Shown here: one piece after another, positions 17,949 through 25,241 of the stretch
Layout of the letters: each line of letters begins with the position of its first letter
How positions within the stretch are numbered: position 1 is the first letter of the stretch
Origin: Panacagrimonas sp052387695
GTDB taxonomy: Bacteria > Pseudomonadota > Gammaproteobacteria > Nevskiales > Nevskiaceae
DNA: 64,000 nucleotides
Assembly: GCA_052387695.1 (NCBI GenBank)
Contig: JBQTIX010000076.1
Coordinates: 1 to 64,000, forward strand
Direction of reading: 5' to 3'
Position numbers and translations under genes: made by a program
The notes under the pieces: generated by a model
What the model saw: the letters and a program-made list of their open reading frames with translations, nothing else
Databases searched by the model: none
What the model was told of the DNA's origin: nothing

Positions 17949-18488
17949 ATGCAGATGCGTCCGCAGGTACAGATTCAAAGCGTCATCAAGGCGCTGAGCG
18001 ACGTAGTGCTGCCCGCGCTCGATCCGCAGAACAAGCTGGCGCAGGAACAGCTGCGGCTGGTCATGGGCCTGCTCGGGTTGATGGCCAAGCAATTGCCCTT
18101 GCAGTTCCGGTTCGACTGCGACGAATTGGCACGGCTGATCGCGTTCTCAACCGAGCTTCAGGCCCTGGCCAAGGGTGGTGGTGAGACTCAGGCCGCTTCG
18201 GCTGCGCTCGCCGAAAGTGTGAAGGCCGCGGGCCTGACGGCCGAGCGCGCGAAAGCTGGACCGAACCAGGTCGAGCACGCGGTTCGCGATCTGCGTGCGG
18301 CGACCGGACATCTCATCACCCAGGTGTTTGAGGATGGCGAAGCCTCTTCCCGCGAACGCGTGCAGAAATCGGTGCTGGCGATGTCGAAGGAGCAACTGCT
18401 GCGCGAGCGCTCCTGGGTGCTAACGCAGGGCTGGGAGCCCGATCCGAAGGCCGTTCCTGCCATCGAGACGCTGCTGGGTATCGCGTAG
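17949..18488 (+). CDS. hypothetical protein paired with the APH-type kinase
   Basis: A 179-residue, mainly alpha-helical, soluble protein rich in Ala, Leu, Gln and Glu, without signal peptide, metal motif or nucleotide-binding loop. It begins 1 nt after the kinase stop, so the two are co-translated. Features seen are an N-terminal helix (IQSVIKALSDVVLPALDP), a central linker, and a C-terminal WVLTQGWEPDP segment. Its stop codon TAG lies inside a palindromic repeat (18483-18609), which may have set the present C-terminus. Function unknown; a kinase partner or substrate carrier is possible. Confidence 0.78.
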   Translation: MQMRPQVQIQSVIKALSDVVLPALDPQNKLAQEQLRLVMGLLGLMAKQLPLQFRFDCDELARLIAFSTELQALAKGGGETQAASAALAESVKAAGLTAERAKAGPNQVEHAVRDLRAATGHLITQVFEDGEASSRERVQKSVLAMSKEQLLRERSWVLTQGWEPDPKAVPAIETLLGIA

Positions 18489-18609
18489 GTCGGCTCAAGC
18501 CCGTGGTTTCATGCAGGCGGAGCCGACAGGCCGGCGCAACGTCGGCTCCGCCCGCGAACAGCGCGCGGGCCCTTCGACGGGCTAAGGACAGGCTTGAGCC
18601 GACCTACGC
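18483..18609. repeat. palindromic repeat, family B, copy 1
   Basis: Perfect 19-bp inverted ends (gcgtaggtcggctcaagcc at 18483-18501; its complement at 18591-18609) enclose GC-rich sub-palindromes including gtcggctccgcc. The left arm overlaps the last codons and TAG of the preceding gene. A related copy is at 24171-24327. Confidence 0.82.
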
Positions 18610-18717
18610 CCCCCGAAAGAGTCCGTCCAACCCCTGAACGGCGTGATATCCGCAGACGCCACTTGAAACGATGCTCCCCGGGAGAACGGCAACGTCGACC
18701 CGAGGAGTACACGCGTC

Positions 18718-20214
18718 ATGTGGTTGGACGACAGACAGTGCGGAGTGGTGACCTCGCTGGACAGCGGCCAGGACGGATGGCCGGTGCCCACGCAGATGCT
18801 GTCCAACGGCGAGTTTCTGCCCATCGCGCAGACGCAGGACCAAAAGCGCGTCGAGCACGAACTGGATCGACTCTCCACGCGGCGCAGCCGCGACCTCGGG
18901 ATGAGCCGCCGTGATTTCCTGAAGACCAGCGCCGGCATGATGACGGCGTTTGCGGCGATGAACACGGTGTTCGGCACATACTTCAACGACGCCAGTGCCG
19001 AGGTGCTGGACCTCGACGCGGCCAAGGCCTTGCGTGACCGGGTGCGCGACCAGTTGATCGTCGATGTGCAACTGCACTTCGTGCGCGATGATTACAAAAA
19101 GAGCATCGTGCTTGCGCTCGGCGAGTACGCCAAGAACTGGAACCCGGTGCTGGAAAAAGAGGGCGTCAGGATCGAGCGCTACAAGTTCGATCACTTCCTC
19201 AAGGAGGTGTACTTCGACAGCGACACCACCATCGGCCTGGTCAGCGCCGCGCCGGCGGAACAGGGCGACAACGTCATCGTCGGCAACGCCGGCCTGGAAC
19301 AGGCGCGGCGGCTGGTGAACGCTGCGGCCGGCTCTCGCCGCATGCTGTGCCACAGCGTGATGGCGCCGGGACAGAAGGGCTGGCTGGAAGAAATCGACAA
19401 GGCCATCGAGGTCTACAAGCCGGACGGCTGGAAGGGCTACACGCTCGGCGATCCGTTCGAGAACTCGCACTTCCCGTGGCGCATGGACGACGAAAAGCTG
19501 ATGTACCCGGCCTACGAGAAGATGATGAAGTCGGGTATCCGCACGGTCTGCATCCACAAGGGCCTGTTGCCGGACGACTATCAGCGCAGCCTGACGAACT
19601 GGCGTTACGCCATGGTCGACGACGTCGGCAAGGCGGCGAAGGACTGGCCGGAGCTGAAGTTCGTCATCTACCACTCCGGTCTGCGCATGTTCCTCACCGA
19701 CCCGGGGCCGACGCTCGATATCTTCGACAAGACCGGGAAGATCGACTGGGTGACGGACCTGGCCGCGGTGCCGGAGAAATTTGGCGTGTCGAACGTCTAC
19801 GCCGAACTAGGCACCACGTTCGGGAGCTGTGTGGTGACGCATCCGAAACTCGCCGCCGCCATCTTGGGTTCGCTCGTGAAAGGCATGGGCTCCGACCACG
19901 TGGTCTGGGGCACGGATTCGGTCTGGTACGGCTCGCCGCAGTGGCAGATCGATGCGTTCCGGCGCATCGAGATTCCCCCGGAGATGCAAAAAAGCCATGG
20001 CTTCGCACCGCTGGGAGAAGCAGATGGCAAGGTGAAATCCGCGATCTTCGGCGGCAACGCCGTTGGCATTTTCAACTTGCAGAAAGACGCCGCTGAACAG
20101 AAGTGGCGCGGCGATTTGCTGAGTAAGGCCAAGGCCGAATATCTCGCTGCGGGCGGTAAGCCTTCCAACCAATACTATGGGTTCATCCGCAAATCGACTG
20201 GAAGGACCTCGTGA
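18718..20214 (+). CDS. Tat-exported amidohydrolase (amidohydrolase_2 family)
   Basis: A 498-residue protein. After about 60 hydrophilic residues comes a twin-arginine motif MSRRDFLKTSAGMMTAFAA, so the Tat signal is internal to a long leader. The mature part is a TIM-barrel amidohydrolase: IVDVQLHF at strand 1, VCIHKG, KFVIYHSGLRM and GTDSVWYGSPQWQ carry the usual His and Asp metal or catalytic residues. The family includes ACMSD-like decarboxylases and lactonase/hydrolases. The start is ATG at 18718 with gagg ten bases upstream. Its stop overlaps the GTG start of the SDR gene, so it begins an operon with the SDR and the epoxide-hydrolase-like gene. Confidence 0.84.
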   Translation: MWLDDRQCGVVTSLDSGQDGWPVPTQMLSNGEFLPIAQTQDQKRVEHELDRLSTRRSRDLGMSRRDFLKTSAGMMTAFAAMNTVFGTYFNDASAEVLDLDAAKALRDRVRDQLIVDVQLHFVRDDYKKSIVLALGEYAKNWNPVLEKEGVRIERYKFDHFLKEVYFDSDTTIGLVSAAPAEQGDNVIVGNAGLEQARRLVNAAAGSRRMLCHSVMAPGQKGWLEEIDKAIEVYKPDGWKGYTLGDPFENSHFPWRMDDEKLMYPAYEKMMKSGIRTVCIHKGLLPDDYQRSLTNWRYAMVDDVGKAAKDWPELKFVIYHSGLRMFLTDPGPTLDIFDKTGKIDWVTDLAAVPEKFGVSNVYAELGTTFGSCVVTHPKLAAAILGSLVKGMGSDHVVWGTDSVWYGSPQWQIDAFRRIEIPPEMQKSHGFAPLGEADGKVKSAIFGGNAVGIFNLQKDAAEQKWRGDLLSKAKAEYLAAGGKPSNQYYGFIRKSTGRTS

Positions 20215-20963
20215 ATATCTCGTTCGAGAACAAGACCGTCCTTGTGACGGGCGCCGCCGCCGGAATCGGGCGCGCTATCGCACTCGCTGCCGGGCGCGCT
20301 GGCGCAAAGCTGGTGCTGGGCGACGTATCCGAACCCGGACTCATTGAAACCGCCATGCAACTCGAACAAGTCGGCGCAGCGGCGACCTGGAAGTTTTGCG
20401 ACGTGCGCAAGCAGTCGGACCTCACGGCCTTGTTCGCCAAGGGCACGGAGCGCTTCGGTCACCCCGATATCGTCTACGCCAACGCCGGCATTCTCGGCAC
20501 GCCGATGAACGTCTGGGATTACTCCGAATCGGATTTCACCCAGATCATCGACGTGAATCTCAACGGCACCTGGCGCACCTTCAAATCGGCGCTGCCGGAA
20601 ATGGTCAAGCGCGGCTCGGGTGTGATCGTGGCGACCGCCTCGGTCGCCGGACTCATCGGCACCACCGGCGTGGCTGCTTATGTCGCGAGCAAGCACGCAG
20701 TCGTGGGCCTGGTGAAATCGACCGCGCTCAACGTGGCGGCGCAAGGCATTCGCGTCAATGCGCTGTGCCCGGGCATGGTCGATACGGCGATGCTCGGAGA
20801 ACTCACGATAGAGCAGCGCGACGGCCTGATGATGCTCAACCCCATGCGCCGGCTCGCGTCCACGGAGGACATCGCCAACGCTGCCATCTGGCTTGCGTCC
20901 GACCAGTCCGGCTACGTCACCGGCCATGCCTTGGCGGTGGACGGCGGATTCGTTGCGCAATAA
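20211..20963 (+). CDS. short-chain dehydrogenase/reductase (SDR)
   Basis: A classical 250-residue SDR. Seen are the cofactor motif TGAAAGIGRAIAL, an NAD-type acidic residue (GDVSEP), YANAGI (NNAG-like), and the catalytic Ser/Tyr/Lys in SVAGLIGTTGVAAYVASKH. C-terminal YVTGHALAVDGGF is typical. The GTG start overlaps the amidohydrolase stop by four bases. It probably oxidises a hydroxyl group (for example a diol) formed in the island, judging from the adjacent epoxide-hydrolase-like gene; the substrate is not deducible. Confidence 0.93.
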   Translation: MNISFENKTVLVTGAAAGIGRAIALAAGRAGAKLVLGDVSEPGLIETAMQLEQVGAAATWKFCDVRKQSDLTALFAKGTERFGHPDIVYANAGILGTPMNVWDYSESDFTQIIDVNLNGTWRTFKSALPEMVKRGSGVIVATASVAGLIGTTGVAAYVASKHAVVGLVKSTALNVAAQGIRVNALCPGMVDTAMLGELTIEQRDGLMMLNPMRRLASTEDIANAAIWLASDQSGYVTGHALAVDGGFVAQ

Positions 20964-20989
20964 CTCGAGCACTTCTACCGGAGTTCCTC

Positions 20990-21391
20990 ATGCCTGCATC
21001 GACTGAAACCAAAGCCTCCTCCGAGAAACTTGTCCGCGACTTTCTCGGATCCTGGACGGGCCGCAACATCGACACCCTCTGCGGCGCGTTTGCAGAGGAC
21101 GCGATGTACCACAACGTGCCAGTGAAACCGATCCACGGGCTCAAAGGCATCCGCCAGATCTTCGAGGCCTTTCTCGAAGCCTTCGAGTACGCCAGCCTGG
21201 ACATCATCACGCTGGCGGCCGAGCCCGGGCTGGTGATTGCCGAGCGCATCGATCGTTTCGTCATGCGCAACGGCACGCGCATCGAGCTGCCGGTCACCGG
21301 CGTGTTCGAAGTGAGGGGCGGCAAGATTGCGCGCTTCAGCGATTACTTCGACCTGGCGGATTTCGAGCGGCAGAGCGGGATGAAGCTCTGA
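20990..21391 (+). CDS. limonene-1,2-epoxide hydrolase-like protein (NTF2/SnoaL fold)
   Basis: A 133-residue cone-barrel protein. Residues at the positions of the limonene-epoxide hydrolase site are present: Tyr40 and Asn42 in MYHN, Arg86 and Asp88 in AERIDRF, and an Asp in RFSDYFD (118 or 121). That set (Tyr, Asn, Arg-Asp-Asp) activates water for epoxide opening in limonene-1,2-epoxide hydrolase, so a true hydrolase is more likely than a generic SnoaL domain. The start is ATG at 20990 with ggag upstream. It is the last gene of the amidohydrolase-SDR operon. Confidence 0.85.
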   Translation: MPASTETKASSEKLVRDFLGSWTGRNIDTLCGAFAEDAMYHNVPVKPIHGLKGIRQIFEAFLEAFEYASLDIITLAAEPGLVIAERIDRFVMRNGTRIELPVTGVFEVRGGKIARFSDYFDLADFERQSGMKL

Positions 21392-21403
21392 GAGGGTTGC
21401 GGT

Positions 21404-21514
21404 CGTAGGAGGGGCTTTGCCCCGACAGCGGGCTCGCAAATCGCAACGCATTCGAATTCCGACCGCGTGTCGGTGCAGAGCCTCTTTCGCTTCGCGAAAT
21501 TCAACCTACAGGCT
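21404..21514. repeat. degenerate REP-like element
   Basis: tcgtaggaggggctttgcc starts a common REP-type word; ggggc-ttt-gcccc (21411-21423) forms a short hairpin. A degenerate partner ending in acctac lies near 21511. It fills the gap before the histidine kinase gene, and no terminator T-run is present. Confidence 0.4.
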
Positions 21515-21522
21515 TCAGAGAT

Positions 21523-22836
21523 ATGCTGCGCCCAGGCTTGCGACCGCGGTGGCTCCCCATGTCGAGCGGATGGTCTCTGTCAGCAGAATCCCTGCGCCTG
21601 AGTCGCGAGCCGGTATGGGTCGAGACCACGCAGGACGAGAACCGCCTGCGGCGCGCCGAGAAGGACATTCGCTGGCTGCGCAACATCGGGCTCGTTGGCT
21701 GGTTCGTGGTGTTGCGGGGGCATGGGTACGAACTGGGATTTACCCCGGTCTGGGCGGTGTACACGGCCGGCGTCATCTACGGCATCTGGGCGCATATCCA
21801 GGCCGCCCGAACGTCCAACATCCGACGCACCGCGGTGGTCACGACCTTCAGCGATCCGGTGCTCGCCGCCATGATCTGCCTGGTCACCGGGGGCATCGAC
21901 GCGATCCTGTACCCGTTCTTCTACTTCACGCAGATGTCGGTCGCGATCCGCTTCGGCGTGTGGGAGTCGATCGGCATCGCTTTCTTCAACTGCTTCCTCA
22001 CCCTGGCCATCTACTTTGTCGAACCGCTCTACAGCGGCCATGCGGGCACCGCGACGCCGCTGCTCCTCGCGACCAAGATTTTCCTGCTCGGCTTCGCGGG
22101 CTTCATGGGCGCGATCCTGGCTGAGTGGGCGCGCCGGCACGCGAGCCTGATTCTGGAACATGCGCGCACGCTCAGAGAATCCGGCGAGCGCTACCAGGCG
22201 GTGCTGCGACGCTTCGCTCAAGTGCAAGAGGAGGAGCGCCGCAACATCGCCGGCGAGTTACACGACCGCATGAGCGGGCATTTGTTCGGTCTGCGGCAGG
22301 GCCTGGAGCAATGCGTGACAGGCCTCGACGACCGGCAAGCGCTGAGCGAAAAGCTCGCCGAGCTGGAAGTGACGGTGCGTGCCTGCACGCACGACGTGCG
22401 TTCGATCATGAACGAGCTGCGTCCCACGGTGCTCGACGAACTGGGTTTCTATGAGGCGGCGAGCGAGCACCTGGCGCGACAGTCGGAAATCTCGTCGTAC
22501 CGTCTGGTTCACCGCATGGATTCCTCTCTGCGCGATTGGCGATCGAAGCAGGACGCGATGCTGTTCCGACTCCTGCAAGAGGCCTTGCTCAACATCCAGA
22601 AACATGCGCATGCCAGCAATGTCGAGGTCGTGCTCGAACCGCAACGCGACGAGGTGGTGCTGAGCATCACCGACGACGGCCAGGGCTTCGATCCCGAGAA
22701 AGTGCCGCTAGGTCACTACGGCTTGATGACGATGCGCGAGCGTGCAGAAGCCGCGGGCGGGCAACTGAAGGTACAGGCCGGCAATGGCCGACGCGGAACC
22801 CGGATCGAAGTGCGCCTGCCGAGAATCAGTGCATGA
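21523..22836 (+). CDS. membrane sensor histidine kinase (HisKA_3 / NarX-DesK type)
   Basis: A 437-residue protein. About five hydrophobic segments fill residues 50-205. A dimerisation helix follows with QEEERRNIAGELHDRMSGH, where His247 is the phosphoacceptor (HisKA_3 pattern EERxRIAxxLHD). The C-terminal ATPase shows LLQEALLNIQKHAHAS (N box), ITDDGQGFD (G1) and GHYGLMTMRERAEAAGG (G2). There is no large periplasmic sensor domain, so it probably senses a membrane or intramembrane signal. No strong ribosome site is seen; ATG at 21559 is an alternative start. It overlaps the response regulator gene by four bases. Confidence 0.92.
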   Translation: MLRPGLRPRWLPMSSGWSLSAESLRLSREPVWVETTQDENRLRRAEKDIRWLRNIGLVGWFVVLRGHGYELGFTPVWAVYTAGVIYGIWAHIQAARTSNIRRTAVVTTFSDPVLAAMICLVTGGIDAILYPFFYFTQMSVAIRFGVWESIGIAFFNCFLTLAIYFVEPLYSGHAGTATPLLLATKIFLLGFAGFMGAILAEWARRHASLILEHARTLRESGERYQAVLRRFAQVQEEERRNIAGELHDRMSGHLFGLRQGLEQCVTGLDDRQALSEKLAELEVTVRACTHDVRSIMNELRPTVLDELGFYEAASEHLARQSEISSYRLVHRMDSSLRDWRSKQDAMLFRLLQEALLNIQKHAHASNVEVVLEPQRDEVVLSITDDGQGFDPEKVPLGHYGLMTMRERAEAAGGQLKVQAGNGRRGTRIEVRLPRISA

Positions 22837-23483
22837 ACGGTCCGACGCGTGTGTTTCTGATCGACGATCACCACGTGCTGCGGCAAGCCATCGCGCGCAT
22901 GCTGGACCAGGAATCGGATATCACGGTGGTGGGTCAGAGCGGCGACGCCCAGAGCGGTATACGCACCATGGAAACCCTCCTGCCGTACCCGGAGATCATC
23001 GTCATCGATCTGAAGATGCCGGGCCAAAGCGGGATGAGTGCCATCGGCGAAATCATGCAGGCACATCCCGAGACCAAGATCATTGTCTTTACCATGTACG
23101 ACAACCCCGGCTACGTCTGGAGCACGATGAACGCAGGCGCCCGCGGGTATCTACTCAAGAGCGCATCGGGCAGCGATTTGTTGCGTGCGGTGCGCTCGGT
23201 GGCCAACGGCGGCGCCTACCTGCAGGCCGAGGTCACCATGCCGCTGCTCAAGCGCCTGGTGCAGGATGCGCGCAACGCGGAGGACCGTGGTGCGCTGTCG
23301 GTACGAGAGATGCATATCCTCGAAGCGCTCGCCGACGGGCTGAGCAACAAGATGATTGCCAAGTCGCTGTCGATCACCGAGGAGACAGTGAAGTCGCACC
23401 TGAAGAAAATCTACGAGAAGCTCGGCGCGGCCGATCGCGCACACGCGGTCGCCATTGCGCTGAGGCAGCAACTCATTGGTTGA
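22833..23483 (+). CDS. LuxR/NarL-family response regulator
   Basis: A 216-residue protein. The receiver domain has the acidic pair IDDHH, phosphoacceptor Asp59 in IVIDLKMPG, Thr in IVFTMYD and Lys in GYLLKSAS. The C-terminal LuxR-type helix-turn-helix reads LSVREMHILEALADGLSNK and ITEETVKSHLKKIYEKL. The ATG overlaps the kinase stop (ATGA), so kinase and regulator form one cognate system. Its place inside a catabolic region suggests it regulates neighbouring genes, but no binding sites can be assigned. Confidence 0.95.
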   Translation: MNGPTRVFLIDDHHVLRQAIARMLDQESDITVVGQSGDAQSGIRTMETLLPYPEIIVIDLKMPGQSGMSAIGEIMQAHPETKIIVFTMYDNPGYVWSTMNAGARGYLLKSASGSDLLRAVRSVANGGAYLQAEVTMPLLKRLVQDARNAEDRGALSVREMHILEALADGLSNKMIAKSLSITEETVKSHLKKIYEKLGAADRAHAVAIALRQQLIG

Positions 23484-23603
23484 GCGCGGCGGCTCGAGGT
23501 TCGGCATAGCGGGTTCTTCCTCGTGGACATCTGCGCGGCCTTTCAGAAACAATCGCGCAGGGGCGCCCTGGTCGCCGATGACAAGAGCACTGGAGAGAGA
23601 GCC

Positions 23604-24131
23604 ATGTCGCATACAAGGACCTTCGCGGCCGCAATCCTGGGCTGCCTGCTGTTGGGCTTCGCCGCGCAGGGCCTCGCGAGTCCGGGCCTGAAACGCGCGG
23701 CGCCACGCACCGATGCCCAGCGCGCGATGCTCAAGGTCGTCCAGCGCTGGCACGACACCTACAACGGCGAAGTCGAGAAGATGATTCTCGAAACCTACGC
23801 GGAGAACGCCGACGTGTATTTCACCGGCGCATCCGCCCACGGCCGAGAGCAGTTCATGAAGCTGGAGAAGGCGATCAAGGCAGCGGCGCCCGGCCGCAGC
23901 ATGCGCATCGACCAGATCTATTTCATCGGCGACGAGCGCACCGTGGTCGAGGCGGTGATTCTCGACAGCGCGCGGCCCGATTTCTTTTCGCCCTGGTGCG
24001 CCATCCTGGAAATTCGTGATGGCCGTATCGTGCGCGACCACACCTATCTGGAACCCAATCGCTGGCCGGGCATCGAGGCCGTGGCCGGTATCCCGACGCC
24101 CGGCGGCTTGGGCGCTCCGAAAAAACCCTGA
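23604..24131 (+). CDS. secreted SnoaL/NTF2-like protein
   Basis: A 175-residue product with a signal peptide (AAILGCLLLGFAAQGLAS) and an NTF2/SnoaL cone barrel: VQRWHDTYNGEVEKMILETY (helix 1), ENADVYFTG, ERTVVEAVILD and LEIRDGRIVRDHTYLEP. A C-terminal PGGLGAPKKP tail follows. The start is ATG at 23604 after gagagag; upstream in-frame residues lack signal-peptide character. It is the second NTF2-fold protein of the island, after the epoxide-hydrolase-like protein, and here it is exported. It could be a ketosteroid-isomerase-like enzyme or ligand binder; activity not deducible. Confidence 0.82.
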   Translation: MSHTRTFAAAILGCLLLGFAAQGLASPGLKRAAPRTDAQRAMLKVVQRWHDTYNGEVEKMILETYAENADVYFTGASAHGREQFMKLEKAIKAAAPGRSMRIDQIYFIGDERTVVEAVILDSARPDFFSPWCAILEIRDGRIVRDHTYLEPNRWPGIEAVAGIPTPGGLGAPKKP

Positions 24132-24170
24132 GCCGACAGCTCGGATCGCCCAGTTCTCGATAACGTCGGT

Positions 24171-24327
24171 GTAGGTCGGTTCAAGCCCGCGGCTTCTTAC
24201 GGGCGGAACCGACATGCGGCTCCAACCAAAGTCCCCGTTCCATATCCCGATCCTCACCCATCGGCTCCGGCTGCGGAAAGCACGCAGCCCCTTCGACGTT
24301 GCTCAGGACAGGCTTGAGCCGACCTAC
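24171..24327. repeat. palindromic repeat, family B, copy 2
   Basis: The ends gtaggtcggttcaagcc (24171-24187) and ggcttgagccgacctac (24311-24327) are inverted with one mismatch and match the 18483-18609 copy. It fills about half of the 302-bp gap before the enoyl-CoA hydratase gene; the remainder shows no other feature. Confidence 0.82.
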
Positions 24328-24433
24328 GCCGACCTGTTGATCCCCCGATTGAGTCGTCGCGACGACTGGATAGCGTGATTCCTTGTCTGCAAGGAAACCC
24401 CAACAATACGTTATCTACAACCGAGAAAAGATC

Positions 24434-25234
24434 ATGCGTATTGAGGACAAGACTTACACCACCATCAAGTTCAGCCGCCAGGGCCGCGTGCTCACCGCTG
24501 CCCTCAACCGGCCGCAGGCGGGTAATGCGGTCAACGCCGTGCTGCACGAGGAACTCTCGCGCCTGTTCTACGACCTGGCCGACGACGCCGAATCCGACGT
24601 GCTGGTGCTCACCGGCGAGGGCAAGGCCTTCTGCGGCGGTGGCGATCTGATCTGGTTGCAGGAAGCGATCGACGATCCCGAGGTTTTTCAGCGCATGTCC
24701 GGCGAGGCCAAGCGCATCGTGTTCGGCCAACTCGAACTGGAGAAGCCGATCATCTGCCGGCTCAACGGCGCCGCGACCGGCCTGGGCGCCTCGCTCGCGC
24801 TGTTCTGCGACATGACCATCGCCAGCAGCAATGCCGTGATCGGCGATCCGCACGTCTCGGTCGGCCTGGTCGCCGGCGACGGCGGCGCCATCATCTGGCC
24901 GCAGCTCGTCGGCTACGCGCGTGCCCGGGAATATCTGTTCACCGGCAAGCTCGCCAAAGCGGAGGAGGCGGAGCGCATCGGCCTGATCAATCGCGTGGTG
25001 CCGGTCGAGCAGCTCGATGAAGCGGTCTACGGTCTGGCGCAGCAACTGGCGGCCGGTGCAACCAAGTCGATCCGCTGGACCAAGATCGTCACCAACACGC
25101 CGCTCAAGGCGTTGGCGCATCACCTGTTCGATATGGGCCTGGCCTACGAGAACATGTCCAACTCCACGAAGGATCACCAGGAGGCGGTGAGCGCATTCCG
25201 CGAGCGTCGCAAGCCGGTGTTCACCGGCAAGTAG
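24434..25234 (+). CDS. enoyl-CoA hydratase/isomerase family protein
   Basis: A 266-residue crotonase-fold enzyme. The CoA-binding and oxyanion segments are clear (GEGKAFCGGGDL, LNGAATGLGASLALFCDM). At the site of the first catalytic Glu of classical hydratases the sequence is GDPHVSVGLVAGDGGA, with His or Asp instead. The second Glu may be kept in ARAREYLFTGK. This pattern occurs in a common hydratase-like subgroup, so the reaction could be hydration, isomerisation or ring-related hydrolysis. I chose ATG at 24434 with gaga upstream; a TTG at 24383 is less likely. Overlaps nothing; the CoA ligase gene follows after 7 nt. Confidence 0.88.
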   Translation: MRIEDKTYTTIKFSRQGRVLTAALNRPQAGNAVNAVLHEELSRLFYDLADDAESDVLVLTGEGKAFCGGGDLIWLQEAIDDPEVFQRMSGEAKRIVFGQLELEKPIICRLNGAATGLGASLALFCDMTIASSNAVIGDPHVSVGLVAGDGGAIIWPQLVGYARAREYLFTGKLAKAEEAERIGLINRVVPVEQLDEAVYGLAQQLAAGATKSIRWTKIVTNTPLKALAHHLFDMGLAYENMSNSTKDHQEAVSAFRERRKPVFTGK

Positions 25235-25241
25235 GCGGGCC

